Assembly (NCBI RefSeq): GCF_012935715.1
Contig: NZ_CP052860.1
Span: 3,410,001-3,474,000, forward strand
From: Pseudomonas sp. ADAK13
GTDB taxonomy: Bacteria; Pseudomonadota; Gammaproteobacteria; Pseudomonadales; Pseudomonadaceae
DNA: 64,000 bases
Direction: 5' to 3'
The notes below the pieces were generated by a model. It was not told the origin of the DNA. It was given only the letters and a program-made list of their open reading frames with translations, and did no database searches. Both the position numbers and the translations under genes were made by a program. Positions 1-8,307 of the stretch are shown here, one piece after another. The stretch's first letter is position 1. Each line of letters starts with the position of its first letter.

Positions 1-2
1 CT

Positions 3-1802
3 CCGCTGGCCCTGCTGGACGCTCCGGCGTCGGGCCGCATGGCTATTGGCGAAACCCTGACCAACATCGCCGCGTCGCGCATCGCCAAGATCTCCGACAT
101 CAAGCTGTCGGCCAACTGGATGTCCGCTGCCGGCCACCCGGGTGAAGATGCGCGCCTGTACGACACCGTGAAAGCAGTCGGCATGGAGCTGTGCCCTGAG
201 CTGGGCATCACCATTCCGGTGGGCAAGGACTCCATGTCCATGGCCACCCGCTGGAACGATGAAGGCGTGGACAAGAGCGTTACCTCGCCGCTGTCGCTGA
301 TCGTTACCGGCTTTGCGCCAGTGACCGACATTCGCCAGACCCTGACCCCGCAACTGCGCATGGACAAGGGCACCACCGACCTGATCCTGATCGACCTCGG
401 TCGCGGCCAGAACCGCATGGGCGCCTCGATCCTCGCCCAGGTGCACGGCAAGCTCGGCAAACAGGCTCCGGACGTCGACGACGCCGAAGACCTGAAAGCC
501 TTCTTCGCGGTGATCCAGGGCCTGAACGCCGACGGTCACCTGCTGGCGTACCACGACCGTTCCGACGGTGGTTTGCTGACCAGCGCCGTGGAAATGGCCT
601 TCGCCGGTCACTGCGGCCTGAGCCTGAACCTCGATGGCCTGGCGGAAACCTCTGCCGACATCGCCGCGATCCTGTTCAACGAAGAACTGGGCGCCGTGAT
701 CCAGGTTCGCCAGGACGCAACGCCAGACGTACTCGCACAATTCAGCGCTGCTGGCCTGGGCGACTGCGTGGCCGTAGTGGGCCAGCCGATCAACAACGGT
801 GAAATCAACATCGTCTTCAACGGCGAAACCGTGTTTGAAGGCCAGCGCCGCCTGCTGCAACGCCAGTGGGCCGAGACCAGCTACCAGATCCAGCGCCTGC
901 GTGACAACGCCGACTGCGCCGAGCAGGAATTCGACGTGATCCTGGAAGAAGACAACCCGGGCCTGAGCACCAAGCTCAGCTTCGACGTCAACCAGGACAT
1001 CGCCGCGCCTTACATCAAGAAAGGCATCCGCCCACAAGTGGCCGTATTGCGTGAGCAGGGCGTCAACGGTCAGGTGGAAATGGCGGCAGCGTTCGATCGT
1101 GCCGGCTTCAATGCGATCGACGTGCACATGAGCGACATCCTCGCCGGTCGCGTTGACCTCAATGAGTTCAAAGGCCTGGTTGCCTGCGGCGGTTTCTCCT
1201 ACGGCGACGTGCTGGGTGCCGGTGAAGGCTGGGCCAAATCGGCCCTGTTCAACAGCCGTGCCCGCGACGCGTTCCAGGGCTTCTTCGAGCGTAACGACAG
1301 CTTCACCCTGGGTGTGTGCAACGGTTGCCAGATGATGTCCAACCTCAGCGAACTGATCCCGGGCAGCGAGTTCTGGCCGCACTTCGTGCGTAACCGTTCC
1401 GAGCAGTTCGAAGCCCGTGTAGCGATGGTTCAGGTGCAGGAATCCAACTCGATCTTCCTGCAGGGCATGGCCGGTTCGCGCATGCCGATCGCCATTGCCC
1501 ACGGTGAAGGCCATGCCGAGTTCTCCAGCGAAGAAGCACTGCTGGAAGCCGACCTGTCCGGTACTGTGGCCCTGCGTTTCGTCGACAACCACGGCAAGGT
1601 CACCGAAGGCTACCCGGCCAACCCGAACGGCTCGCCGCGCGGGATCACCGGCCTCACCAGCCGCGACGGTCGCGTCACCATCATGATGCCGCACCCGGAG
1701 CGTGTGTTCCGCGCCGTGCAGAACTCGTGGCGCCCGGAAGAGTGGAACGAAGACGGCGCGTGGATGCGCATGTTCCGTAACGCTCGTGTGTGGGTGAACT
1801 AA
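3..1802 (+). CDS. purL: Phosphoribosylformylglycinamidine synthase, C-terminal part (5' end outside window)
   Basis: Cytosolic purine synthesis enzyme that converts FGAR, glutamine and ATP to FGAM. The open frame runs in from the left edge, so only the last 599 or so of about 1,300 residues are here. The first half is the C-terminal part of the ATP-binding synthase region ([27 protein letters not shown]). The last 260 residues are a class I glutamine amidotransferase domain, with the nucleophile Cys in GVCNGCQMM (codon at 1317) and the downstream HGEGHAEF and [10 protein letters not shown] motifs carrying the His/Glu partners. This is the large single-chain proteobacterial form. The gene ends four bases before the next GTG start, so the two are probably cotranscribed. 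Identification is secure; only the missing N-terminus is unknown. Confidence 0.97.
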   Translation, partial: PLALLDAPASGRMAIGETLTNIAASRIAKISDIKLSANWMSAAGHPGEDARLYDTVKAVGMELCPELGITIPVGKDSMSMATRWNDEGVDKSVTSPLSLIVTGFAPVTDIRQTLTPQLRMDKGTTDLILIDLGRGQNRMGASILAQVHGKLGKQAPDVDDAEDLKAFFAVIQGLNADGHLLAYHDRSDGGLLTSAVEMAFAGHCGLSLNLDGLAETSADIAAILFNEELGAVIQVRQDATPDVLAQFSAAGLGDCVAVVGQPINNGEINIVFNGETVFEGQRRLLQRQWAETSYQIQRLRDNADCAEQEFDVILEEDNPGLSTKLSFDVNQDIAAPYIKKGIRPQVAVLREQGVNGQVEMAAAFDRAGFNAIDVHMSDILAGRVDLNEFKGLVACGGFSYGDVLGAGEGWAKSALFNSRARDAFQGFFERNDSFTLGVCNGCQMMSNLSELIPGSEFWPHFVRNRSEQFEARVAMVQVQESNSIFLQGMAGSRMPIAIAHGEGHAEFSSEEALLEADLSGTVALRFVDNHGKVTEGYPANPNGSPRGITGLTSRDGRVTIMMPHPERVFRAVQNSWRPEEWNEDGAWMRMFRNARVWVN

Positions 1803-1806
1803 GACG

Positions 1807-2118
1807 GTGTACAAGCTCGCCTTCTTTGTGCCCGACAGCCATGTGGAGACGGTGAAAACCGCCGTCTTCGCAGCCGGTGGCGGGCGCATCGGCCACTACG
1901 ACAACTGCGCCTGGCAGGTACTGGGCCAGGGCCAATTCCGCGCGATGGACGGCAGCCAGCCGTTTATCGGGCAGGTGGGCCAGGTTGAAGTGGTTGAGGA
2001 ATGGAAGGTTGAGCTGGTGGTGGCGGATGAGTTGATCGTGGCTGTGGTGGCTGCGTTGAAACTGAGCCATCCGTACGAGACACCGGCGTATGAAGTGTGG
2101 CGGTTGGCGGATTTTTGA
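1807..2118 (+). CDS. YqfO/NIF3-associated CutA-like small protein
   Basis: A 103-residue protein with a GTG start four bases after the purL stop. It resembles the stand-alone version of the CutA1-like insert of NIF3/YqfO proteins (start YKLAFFVPDSHVE, a glycine-rich GGGRIGHYDNCAW turn, end HPYETPAYEVWRL). The HPYE.PAYE ending is typical of this ferredoxin-like fold, which tends to form trimers. No enzymatic role is established for the family. It lies between purL and a strong terminator, so it is probably expressed from purL read-through. No signal peptide or membrane segment is visible. Confidence 0.8.
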   Translation: MYKLAFFVPDSHVETVKTAVFAAGGGRIGHYDNCAWQVLGQGQFRAMDGSQPFIGQVGQVEVVEEWKVELVVADELIVAVVAALKLSHPYETPAYEVWRLADF

Positions 2119-2139
2119 TTCGTCGGCTGCAAAACAAGA

Positions 2140-2174
2140 AACCCGCTGGGCCAGTTTGGTCAGCGGGTTTTTTG
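2140..2174 (+). terminator. Rho-independent terminator after purL-yqfO
   Basis: A 9-bp perfect stem AACCCGCTG/CAGCGGGTT with a 12-base loop, followed by a run of T. It lies 21 bases after the stop codon and closes the purL transcript. Confidence 0.85.
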
Positions 2175-2185
2175 TTGGCTGTGAG

Positions 2186-2216
2186 GGCCTCATCGCGGGC
2201 AAGCCCGGCTCCCATA
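2186..2216. repeat. Single REP-like element
   Basis: GTGAGGGCCTCATCGCGGGC followed by AAGCCCGGCTCCCA matches the GCGGGCAAGCCCGCTCC REP core seen elsewhere in this window. It directly abuts the broken 5' end of the DUF6124 remnant. Confidence 0.6.
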
Positions 2217-2217
2217 T

Positions 2218-2412
2218 TTGACTGCATTGCTGGCCAACGCCTCTCAGGATCTGGCCTCCGTGCAAGCGCTGGCAGTTCATCTGGCGTTTGAAGTCGACGG
2301 TTCCCACCGTGATGTGGCGCTGGGGATTTGTCGGGTGCTGGAGGGGATTCAAATGATGGTGGATCGGATGCTGGACTTGTATGAGTTGCCTGAACAGGCG
2401 GACCCAGCTTAG
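2218..2412 (+). pseudogene. Truncated DUF6124-family gene (C-terminal half only)
   Basis: About 62 residues (ALLANASQDLASVQALAVHL, then VDGSHRDVALGI and VDRMLDLYELPEQ) match the C-terminal half of the small DUF6124 proteins common in fluorescent pseudomonads, which are usually about 120 residues with an N-terminal YESxDSxKLHEAAxRALDHYL region. That region is absent: the sequence in front is a REP-like element, and the only in-frame start is a TTG with no ribosome binding site. I read it as a gene broken at the REP. The family has no known function, and the assignment is from remembered family sequences. Confidence 0.6.
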
Positions 2413-2440
2413 AAACATTTCTTCCCTATAGGCAGTAACC

Positions 2441-2573
2441 CTGTGGTGAGCGGGCTTGCCCCGCGCTGGGCTGCGCAGCGGCCCTAAAACCTGCCACAGG
2501 GTTCTGTCTGAAAAAATGCGGCGTTCTTATTGGGGCTGCTGCGCAGCCCAGCGCGGGGCAAGCCCGCTCACCA
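2441..2573. repeat. REP inverted pair (BIME/REPIN type), copy 1
   Basis: Two arms of about 40 bp in inverted orientation (GTGAGCGGGCTTGCCCCGCG and its complement, each extended by GGGCTGCGCAGC) with about 45 bp between them. The same family recurs at 2829, 14562 and 44819. Confidence 0.85.
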
Positions 2574-2600
2574 CAAGCAAGCTCGCTCACCACAATTTTG

Positions 2601-2780
2601 CTAGGCGCCGGTTACGGCTTCGCGGCCGCTGACCAGCCGTTCCAGTGCCTCACCCAAGCCCGAAGCCTTGTCACCAATCAGCAAGTGCCAAACACCGCTC
2701 TCAAGTTGACTCACGCCCTGGCAACCCAGCGCCGTCAGTTGGGACTCGGACAGCACCGAACCATCCCCCAACTCCACCCG
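2601..2780 (-). pseudogene. Duplicated 3' fragment of nagE
   Basis: Reading the minus strand gives the last 59 codons and TAG stop of nagE, matching residues 510-568 of the intact gene at 3008-4714 with only a few base differences. There is no start codon, EIIC domain or active-site Cys, so it is a non-functional remnant left by the local duplication. The nag operon transcript would run through it if it is not terminated first. Confidence 0.9.
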
Positions 2781-3187
2781 AACAGGCGGATCCGGTTTAG
2801 AAACATTTCTTCCCTATAGGCAGTAACCCTGTGGTGAGCGGGCTTGCCCCGCGCTGGGCTGCGCAGCGGCCCTAAAACCTGCCACAGGGTTCTGTCTGAA
2901 ACAATGCGGCGTTCTTATTGGGGCTGCTGCGCAGCCCAGCGCGGGGCAAGCCCGCTCACCACAAGCAAGCTCGCTCACCACACGCAAGCTCGCTCACCAC
3001 AATTTTGCTAGGCGCCGGTTACGGCTTCGCGGCCGCTGACCAGCCGTTCCAGTGCCTCACCCAAGCCAGAAGCCTTGTCACCAATCAGCAAGTGCCAAAC
3101 ACCGCTCTCAAGTTGACTCACGCCCTGGCAACCCAGTGCCGTCAGTTGGGACTCGGACAGCACCGAACCATCCCCCAACTCCACCCG
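2780..3187. repeat. Tandem duplication, copy 2 (includes the true nagE 3' end)
   Basis: Second copy of the unit at 2392-2780. It starts with the same GAACAGGCGGA and has an extra 19-bp repetition of the GCAAGCTCGCTCACCAC motif near 2980-3000. It ends inside the intact nagE reading frame at the CCACCCG where copy 1 stops. Confidence 0.9.
2829..2961. repeat. REP inverted pair, copy 2
   Basis: Same inverted pair as 2441-2573, carried along by the duplication. It lies directly downstream of nagE and could act as a transcript 3' end or stabiliser for the nag mRNA. Confidence 0.85.
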
Positions 3188-4714
3188 TAGGCGCGTCATC
3201 GCCACCGCGTCCAGTTGCAGCACATTGGCCCGACCGCCCAGCGCACTCAGCCATTTCTCGGCCTCGTGCACATTCACCGGTACGCTCCTCTCAACAGGCG
3301 CAACCACCGCCGCAGGCGCCGCCACATACGAAGGCATCGCCAACCGAATCTCATCGGCAATGCTGTCCGCCATCGGCCCGACCACCACCTGCAGGCTCCC
3401 GCCATTACCCGGCCGAACCACAGCCATGGCGCCCAGCGCTTTCAAATCGGCATCCACCGCCTTGTTGCGATCCACCATGTCCAGCCGCAGGCGCGTCGTG
3501 CAGGCACCCACGCTCAGCAGATTCTCCGCACCACCCAGCGCCCGAATGTAAGCCCCGGCCCGCTGGTTATCGGTCATGGTCTCCGCCTGTACGACCTGAA
3601 TATCCTCACGCCCCGGCGTCTTCAAGTTGAACCGGCGAATGCAGTAATTGAACACGCTGTAGTAGATCACCGCGTACGCCAGCCCAACCGGGAACACCAG
3701 CCAGCCGTTGGTGGATTTACCCCAACCCAGCACCATGTCAATAAACCCACCGGAGAAGGTAAAGCCCAGGTGGATGTTGAGCATGTTGGTGATCGCCATC
3801 GACAACCCGGTGAGCAGCGCATGCACCAGGTACAGGAACGGCGCGAGGAACATGAACGCGAACTCGATCGGTTCGGTCACGCCGGTGAGGAACGAGGTCA
3901 GCGCCATCGACAGGAAAATCCCGCCCATGATCTTGCGCCGTTCCGGCAGTGCATTGCGGTACATCGCCAGGCAGGCGGCGGGCAGGCCGAACAGCATGAC
4001 CGGGAACATGCCGGTCATGAACTGGCCGCCTTTCGGGTCGCCTGCGAAGTAGCGGGTCAGGTCGCCGGTCACCACCGCGCCTGTCGTCGGGTCGGTAAAG
4101 GTGCCGAATACAAACCACGCCATGTTGTTGAGGATGTGGTGCAAGCCGGTGACGATCAGCAGGCGGTTGAACACGCCGAACACGAACGCACCGAAGCTGC
4201 CGCTTTCCATCAGCAGCACGCCGAAGCTGTTGATGCCTTGCTGCACCGGTGGCCAGATCAAACCAAAGATCACCCCCAGCGCCACTGCCGAAAACCCGGT
4301 GACGATCGGCACGAACCGTCGCCCCCCAAAGAACGCCAGGTACTCCGGCAGCTTGATGTCCTTGAAGCGGTTATACAGCGCGCCGGCCATCAAGCCGCTG
4401 GCGATGCCCGCGAGCATGCCCATGTTGATGCTGGCGTCCATCACCTTGAGGGTGGAGACCATCACCAGGTAACCAATGGCGCCTGCCAGGCCCGCCGTGC
4501 CGTTGTTGTCGCGGGCAAAACCCACGGCAATCCCGATGGCGAAGATCAGCGCCAGGTTGGCGAAGATCGCCTGCCCGGCGTCGTGCATCACCGCGATGTT
4601 CAGCAAGTCGGTGTCGCCCAGTCGCAGCAGGAGGCCGGCGATCGGCAAAATCGCGATCGGCAGCATCAGCGCACGGCCCAGGCGTTGCAGCCCTTCGATA
4701 AAATATTGGTACAC
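3008..4714 (-). CDS. nagE: PTS N-acetylglucosamine permease, EIIC-EIIB
   Basis: Inner-membrane phosphotransferase permease that imports N-acetylglucosamine and phosphorylates it on entry. Residues 1 to about 375 form the glucose-family EIIC domain (start MYQYFIEGLQRLGRALMLPI, and HLGFTFSGGFID). Residues about 383-455 form EIIB with the phospho-Cys C405 in GACTTRLRL. A second EIIB-like stretch follows at about 477-555 (LSALGGRANVLQLDAVAMTR) in which the Cys position is not Cys, so the C-terminus looks like a decayed extra EIIB. There is no EIIA, which fits with the EIIA domain of the neighbouring NagF. Last gene of the nag operon, 26 bp after nagF. Its 3' end is duplicated downstream. Confidence 0.93.
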   Translation of the reverse strand: MYQYFIEGLQRLGRALMLPIAILPIAGLLLRLGDTDLLNIAVMHDAGQAIFANLALIFAIGIAVGFARDNNGTAGLAGAIGYLVMVSTLKVMDASINMGMLAGIASGLMAGALYNRFKDIKLPEYLAFFGGRRFVPIVTGFSAVALGVIFGLIWPPVQQGINSFGVLLMESGSFGAFVFGVFNRLLIVTGLHHILNNMAWFVFGTFTDPTTGAVVTGDLTRYFAGDPKGGQFMTGMFPVMLFGLPAACLAMYRNALPERRKIMGGIFLSMALTSFLTGVTEPIEFAFMFLAPFLYLVHALLTGLSMAITNMLNIHLGFTFSGGFIDMVLGWGKSTNGWLVFPVGLAYAVIYYSVFNYCIRRFNLKTPGREDIQVVQAETMTDNQRAGAYIRALGGAENLLSVGACTTRLRLDMVDRNKAVDADLKALGAMAVVRPGNGGSLQVVVGPMADSIADEIRLAMPSYVAAPAAVVAPVERSVPVNVHEAEKWLSALGGRANVLQLDAVAMTRLRVELGDGSVLSESQLTALGCQGVSQLESGVWHLLIGDKASGLGEALERLVSGREAVTGA

Positions 4715-4740
4715 GGCGTGTCTCCCTATTTTTGTTGTTT

Positions 4741-7263
4741 TCAGCTCAGCGGCCAGTGGTGTTGACAGGCTTGGCGAACGGCGTTGGCGCTGCTCAGGTT
4801 AAGCAGGCTTTGGCTCAGTTGCCGGCATTGGGCTGCGTCCAGGTGGCGGACACGGTCCTTGATTTCTCCGATTTGCGGCGGGCTCACGGACAGCTCGCTG
4901 ATGCCCAGGCCGATCAGCACCGGCGTGGCCAGCGGGTCGGACGCCAGCGCACCGCACACACCGACCCAGCGGCCATGTTTGGCGGCGCCGGTGCAGGTCT
5001 GGGCGATCAGCCGCAGCAGCGCCGGGTGCAGGGCGTCGACCCGGGCGGCGAGGCCGGCGTGGTCGCGGTCCATGGCCAGGGTGTACTGGGAAAGGTCGTT
5101 GGTGCCGATGGACAAGAAGTCCGCGTGCTCGGCCAGTTGTTCGGCCATCAGCGCGGCGGCGGGCACTTCGATCATCACGCCCAGCTCCGGGCGTTGGGTC
5201 AGTTCCAGCTCGGCGCACAGCTCATCGAGGCGCTGGCGGATCTGTAGCAGTTCGTCGACTTCGCTGACCATCGGCAGCAGGATCCGGCAACGCTCCAACG
5301 GGCTTACCTGGAGGAGGGCGCGCAGTTGCTGGTCCAGCAGTTCCGGGCGCACCTGGGCCATGCGAATGCCCCGCAGGCCAAGCACCGGATTGGTCTCGAA
5401 CGGCAGCGGCAGGTAGTCGAGCTGCTTGTCGCCGCCCACATCGATGGTGCGGATGATTACGGACTTGTCGCCCATGGCGTCCAGCACGGCTTGATAGGCC
5501 TGACGTTGCTCTTGCTCGTCGGGCGCAGTGCGGCGGTCGACGAAGAGGAATTCAGTGCGCAGCAGGCCGACGCCATCGGCGCCGTTCTCAAAGGCCAGTT
5601 GGGCTTCGGCGCTGGAGGCAACGTTCGCGGCCACTTCAATCCGCACGCCATCCTGGGTGCTGGCGGTGCCTTGGGCGTTGGCCTGTTGCTGTTGGCGGCG
5701 CAGTTTTTGTGCGTCGCGCAACTGGTGAACCTGGGCATGGCGCGCGTCATCCGGCGTCAGTTCCAGCCGGCCATTGGCGGCATCCAGCACCACACGTTGG
5801 CCTTGAGGTACATCAAGCAATTCAGTGCCCAGCGCAACCACACACGGCAAGCCTTTACCCCGCGCCAGAATCGCCACGTGAGAGGTTGCGCCGCCTTCGG
5901 CCATGCAGATACCCGCCGCGTGTTGTTGGCTCAGTTGCAGCAGATCCGAGGGGGTCAATTCTTGGGCCGAGACGATCGCCCCGGCCGGTAATTCGAAATG
6001 CCAGGCCTCGCCCAACAGCGCCCGCAGCACGCGTTGTTGCAAGTCCCGCAGGTCGTTGGCACGTTCGGCGAACAGCGGTTTGCCGAGGGCCAGCAGCACC
6101 GCGCACTGGGCCTGGATCGCGTCGCGCCAGGCGTGAGTGGCAGCGCTGCCGTGTTCGATGGCGGCGGTGGCGGCCTCCAGCAGCGTCGGGTCTTCCAGCA
6201 GCGCCAGGTGGGCAGCGAAGATTTCTTCTTCCTCCACATCCTTGCGCTGGCGGGCCTGGTCCAGGGTGTGGCGGATTTCACCGCGCACGTGTTCCAGGGC
6301 GGTGTCCAGGTGCTGCAGTTGCTCATCCGGGACGTTGTTGCCCAAGTCTGCCGGCAGCTCGATTCCGTTCAGGCGGAACAGCGGGCCGCAGACCAGGCCG
6401 GGCGCGGCGCAGACGCCCTGCAGTACACCGGCTTCGGTATTTGCACGGCGCGGGGCAATGACCACTGGCGCGTGATGTTCTTCGCCAACTGCCACCGACA
6501 GCGCGGCGACCAGTGCTTGCAGCGCCGCTTCACAATCCTTGCCCCGGCAGGTGACCTGCACCTCGTCCTGCTCGCCAATCCCCAATCCCATCAAGCCGAT
6601 CAAACTGTCGCACGAGGCCGTCTTGCCGGCGAAGTGCAGCTGCGACTGGCTGCTGAATGCCTGCGCCGTCTTGCGCACCAAGGCAGCAGGGCGCGCATGC
6701 AGGCCGCCACGGTGGGTGATGCGAATCGTCGCGCTGGCTTCGGTGACCGACTCATCAATTACCTTCGCCGCCCCGGCCAACCGCGCAACCACGTGCAGCA
6801 GCGGCTCGCCCACCTTCACTGTCTTCAAGGTGATCGGCCGCAGCTCAAACAACTCGCTGTTGGTCAGGATGATCAGGCTGACCAGGCTTTTGCACTGGCG
6901 CGCGATCAGGTCCAGGTCAAACTGCACCAGCGCCTGGCCCTTGCTGACCCGCGCGCCTGGCTTGACCAGTAGCGCAAAACCTTCGCCATTCAGTTCCACC
7001 GTGTCGATGCCCAGGTGCATCAGCAACTCAGCGCCGTTATCCGCGCGAATGGTCAGCGCATGCCCGGTGCGGGCGACATGGATGATCACCCCATCGCACG
7101 GCGCATGCAGGCAATCGTTGAGCGGGTCGATGGCAATGCCGTCGCCCATGGCGCCACTGGCGAACACTTCGTCGGGAACGTTGCCCAGGGTCAGCACCGG
7201 CCCGCTGAGGGGGGCGCTGAGGGTAAGGTCTTTATTGTTGTTGGACATGGGCACGGTACTCAT
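4741..7263 (-). CDS. nagF: PTS multiphosphoryl protein EIIA-HPr-EI
   Basis: Soluble fused phosphocarrier that takes phosphate from phosphoenolpyruvate and delivers it to NagE. Domain order: EIIA of the glucose family (residues about 10-160, phospho-His H83 in LLMHLGIDTVE), HPr (about 175-265, phospho-His H189 in GLHARPAALV) and enzyme I (about 280-840, phospho-His H462 in GGATSHVAILARGKGLPCVV, with the PEP-binding C-terminal barrel). All three phospho-His residues are present. A second in-frame ATG at 7248 is possible; neither start has a clear Shine-Dalgarno. Gaps of 26 bp to nagE and 21 bp to the SIS gene support one operon. Confidence 0.95.
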   Translation of the reverse strand: MSTVPMSNNNKDLTLSAPLSGPVLTLGNVPDEVFASGAMGDGIAIDPLNDCLHAPCDGVIIHVARTGHALTIRADNGAELLMHLGIDTVELNGEGFALLVKPGARVSKGQALVQFDLDLIARQCKSLVSLIILTNSELFELRPITLKTVKVGEPLLHVVARLAGAAKVIDESVTEASATIRITHRGGLHARPAALVRKTAQAFSSQSQLHFAGKTASCDSLIGLMGLGIGEQDEVQVTCRGKDCEAALQALVAALSVAVGEEHHAPVVIAPRRANTEAGVLQGVCAAPGLVCGPLFRLNGIELPADLGNNVPDEQLQHLDTALEHVRGEIRHTLDQARQRKDVEEEEIFAAHLALLEDPTLLEAATAAIEHGSAATHAWRDAIQAQCAVLLALGKPLFAERANDLRDLQQRVLRALLGEAWHFELPAGAIVSAQELTPSDLLQLSQQHAAGICMAEGGATSHVAILARGKGLPCVVALGTELLDVPQGQRVVLDAANGRLELTPDDARHAQVHQLRDAQKLRRQQQQANAQGTASTQDGVRIEVAANVASSAEAQLAFENGADGVGLLRTEFLFVDRRTAPDEQEQRQAYQAVLDAMGDKSVIIRTIDVGGDKQLDYLPLPFETNPVLGLRGIRMAQVRPELLDQQLRALLQVSPLERCRILLPMVSEVDELLQIRQRLDELCAELELTQRPELGVMIEVPAAALMAEQLAEHADFLSIGTNDLSQYTLAMDRDHAGLAARVDALHPALLRLIAQTCTGAAKHGRWVGVCGALASDPLATPVLIGLGISELSVSPPQIGEIKDRVRHLDAAQCRQLSQSLLNLSSANAVRQACQHHWPLS

Positions 7264-7284
7264 CAGGAAAACGCTGCAATCAAC

Positions 7285-8307
7285 TCAGTGGGTACGGGTC
7301 ACTTTGCTCAAGTGACGCGGTTGGTCCGGGTCCATGCCTCGGGCCTCTGCCAAACCGGCTGCCATCACATAGAAGCTCTGGATCGCCAGGATCGGGTCCA
7401 ATGCCGGGTGTTCGGCGCGGCTCAGGGTCAGGTCGCGTTCGGCGATGTCGTCGGGGGCGGCCAGCAGCACGCGGGCACCGCGCTGGCGCATGTCGGCGGC
7501 CAGGCTCAGCAGGCCGGCTTGTTCAGCACCGCGCGGGGCAAAGACCAGCAGCGGGTAGTTGTCATCGATCAGGGCCATCGGGCCGTGGCGCACTTCGGCG
7601 CTGCTGAAGGCTTCGGCCTGGATCGCCGAGGTTTCCTTGAGCTTGAGCGCGGCTTCCTGGGCGATGGCAAAGCCGGCACCACGGCCGATCACCATCAGTT
7701 GCTGGCAGTCGCGCAGGGCGTTGATGGCCACGCTCCAGTCTTGTTTGGCGGCTTCACGCAAACCGTCGGGCAATGCCTTGCAGGCCTGGAGCAACTCGTC
7801 TTCCTGGTTCCAGTGGCCGATCAATTGGGCGCTGGCACTCAGGGTGGCGATAAAGCTTTTGGTGGCGGCAACGCTGCGTTCCGGCCCGGCGCACAGCGGC
7901 ACGTGGAATTCGCAGGCGGCTTCCAGCGGTGAGTCTTCGGCGTTGACCATCGAGATGCTCAAGGCGCCACGTTTGCGCAACAGGCGCAGGCTGTTGACCA
8001 GGTCCGGGCTTTGCCCCGACTGGGAGAAGCCGAACGCCACTTGCCCGCTGACCTTGAGCGGCGATTGCAGCATGGTCACCACCGACATCGGCAACGACGC
8101 CACCGGAATCCCCAGGTGCTGCATGGTCAGGTAGGCGAAGTAGCTGGCGGCGTGGTCCGAGCTGCCGCGGGCGATGGTCATCGCCACTTGCGGCGGCTGG
8201 CGTCGCAGACGGCCGGCGACTTCCACCAGCAGCGGGTCCAGGCGTTGCAGTTGAGCCTCGACGGCCTCACAGGAGGCCAGGGCCTCTTCAAGCATTTTTG
8301 AAGTCAA
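7285..8307 (-). CDS. SIS-domain glucosamine-6-phosphate deaminase (NagB-II type)
   Basis: A 340-residue double-SIS protein resembling the isomerase half of GlmS without the glutaminase domain. Visible sugar-phosphate motifs are ARGSSDHAASY (about 47-57), FSQSGQSPDLV (about 95-105) and GPERSVAATKSF (about 141-152). In nag operons without classic NagB, this family converts glucosamine-6-phosphate to fructose-6-phosphate and ammonia, the step needed after NagA. The start overlaps the nagA end by 20 bp, so the genes are translationally coupled. The function rests on family and context; an AgaS-like or fructosamine-6-phosphate role is less likely. Confidence 0.87.
   Translation of the reverse strand: MTSKMLEEALASCEAVEAQLQRLDPLLVEVAGRLRRQPPQVAMTIARGSSDHAASYFAYLTMQHLGIPVASLPMSVVTMLQSPLKVSGQVAFGFSQSGQSPDLVNSLRLLRKRGALSISMVNAEDSPLEAACEFHVPLCAGPERSVAATKSFIATLSASAQLIGHWNQEDELLQACKALPDGLREAAKQDWSVAINALRDCQQLMVIGRGAGFAIAQEAALKLKETSAIQAEAFSSAEVRHGPMALIDDNYPLLVFAPRGAEQAGLLSLAADMRQRGARVLLAAPDDIAERDLTLSRAEHPALDPILAIQSFYVMAAGLAEARGMDPDQPRHLSKVTRTH

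Larger units (their letters stand above)
2392..2780. repeat. Tandem duplication, copy 1 (REP pair plus nagE 3' end)
   Basis: This segment is repeated directly at 2780-3187, offset by 388 bp and then by 407 bp after a 19-bp insertion in copy 2. It holds the last bases of the DUF6124 remnant (GAACAGGCGGA), a REP inverted pair and 180 bp equal to the 3' end of nagE. The copies differ at only a few bases. The join back to the repeat start at 2780 is the duplication junction. Confidence 0.9.

Noticed and set aside
2441..2961. CRISPR-like repeated motifs
   Set aside because: Only two long copies, which are a duplicated REP pair; no short regular spacers.
3215..4765. Long plus-strand open frame across nagE
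   Set aside because: Antisense to the well-supported nagE, low-complexity His/Arg/Gln-rich translation, no ribosome site. A product of high GC.
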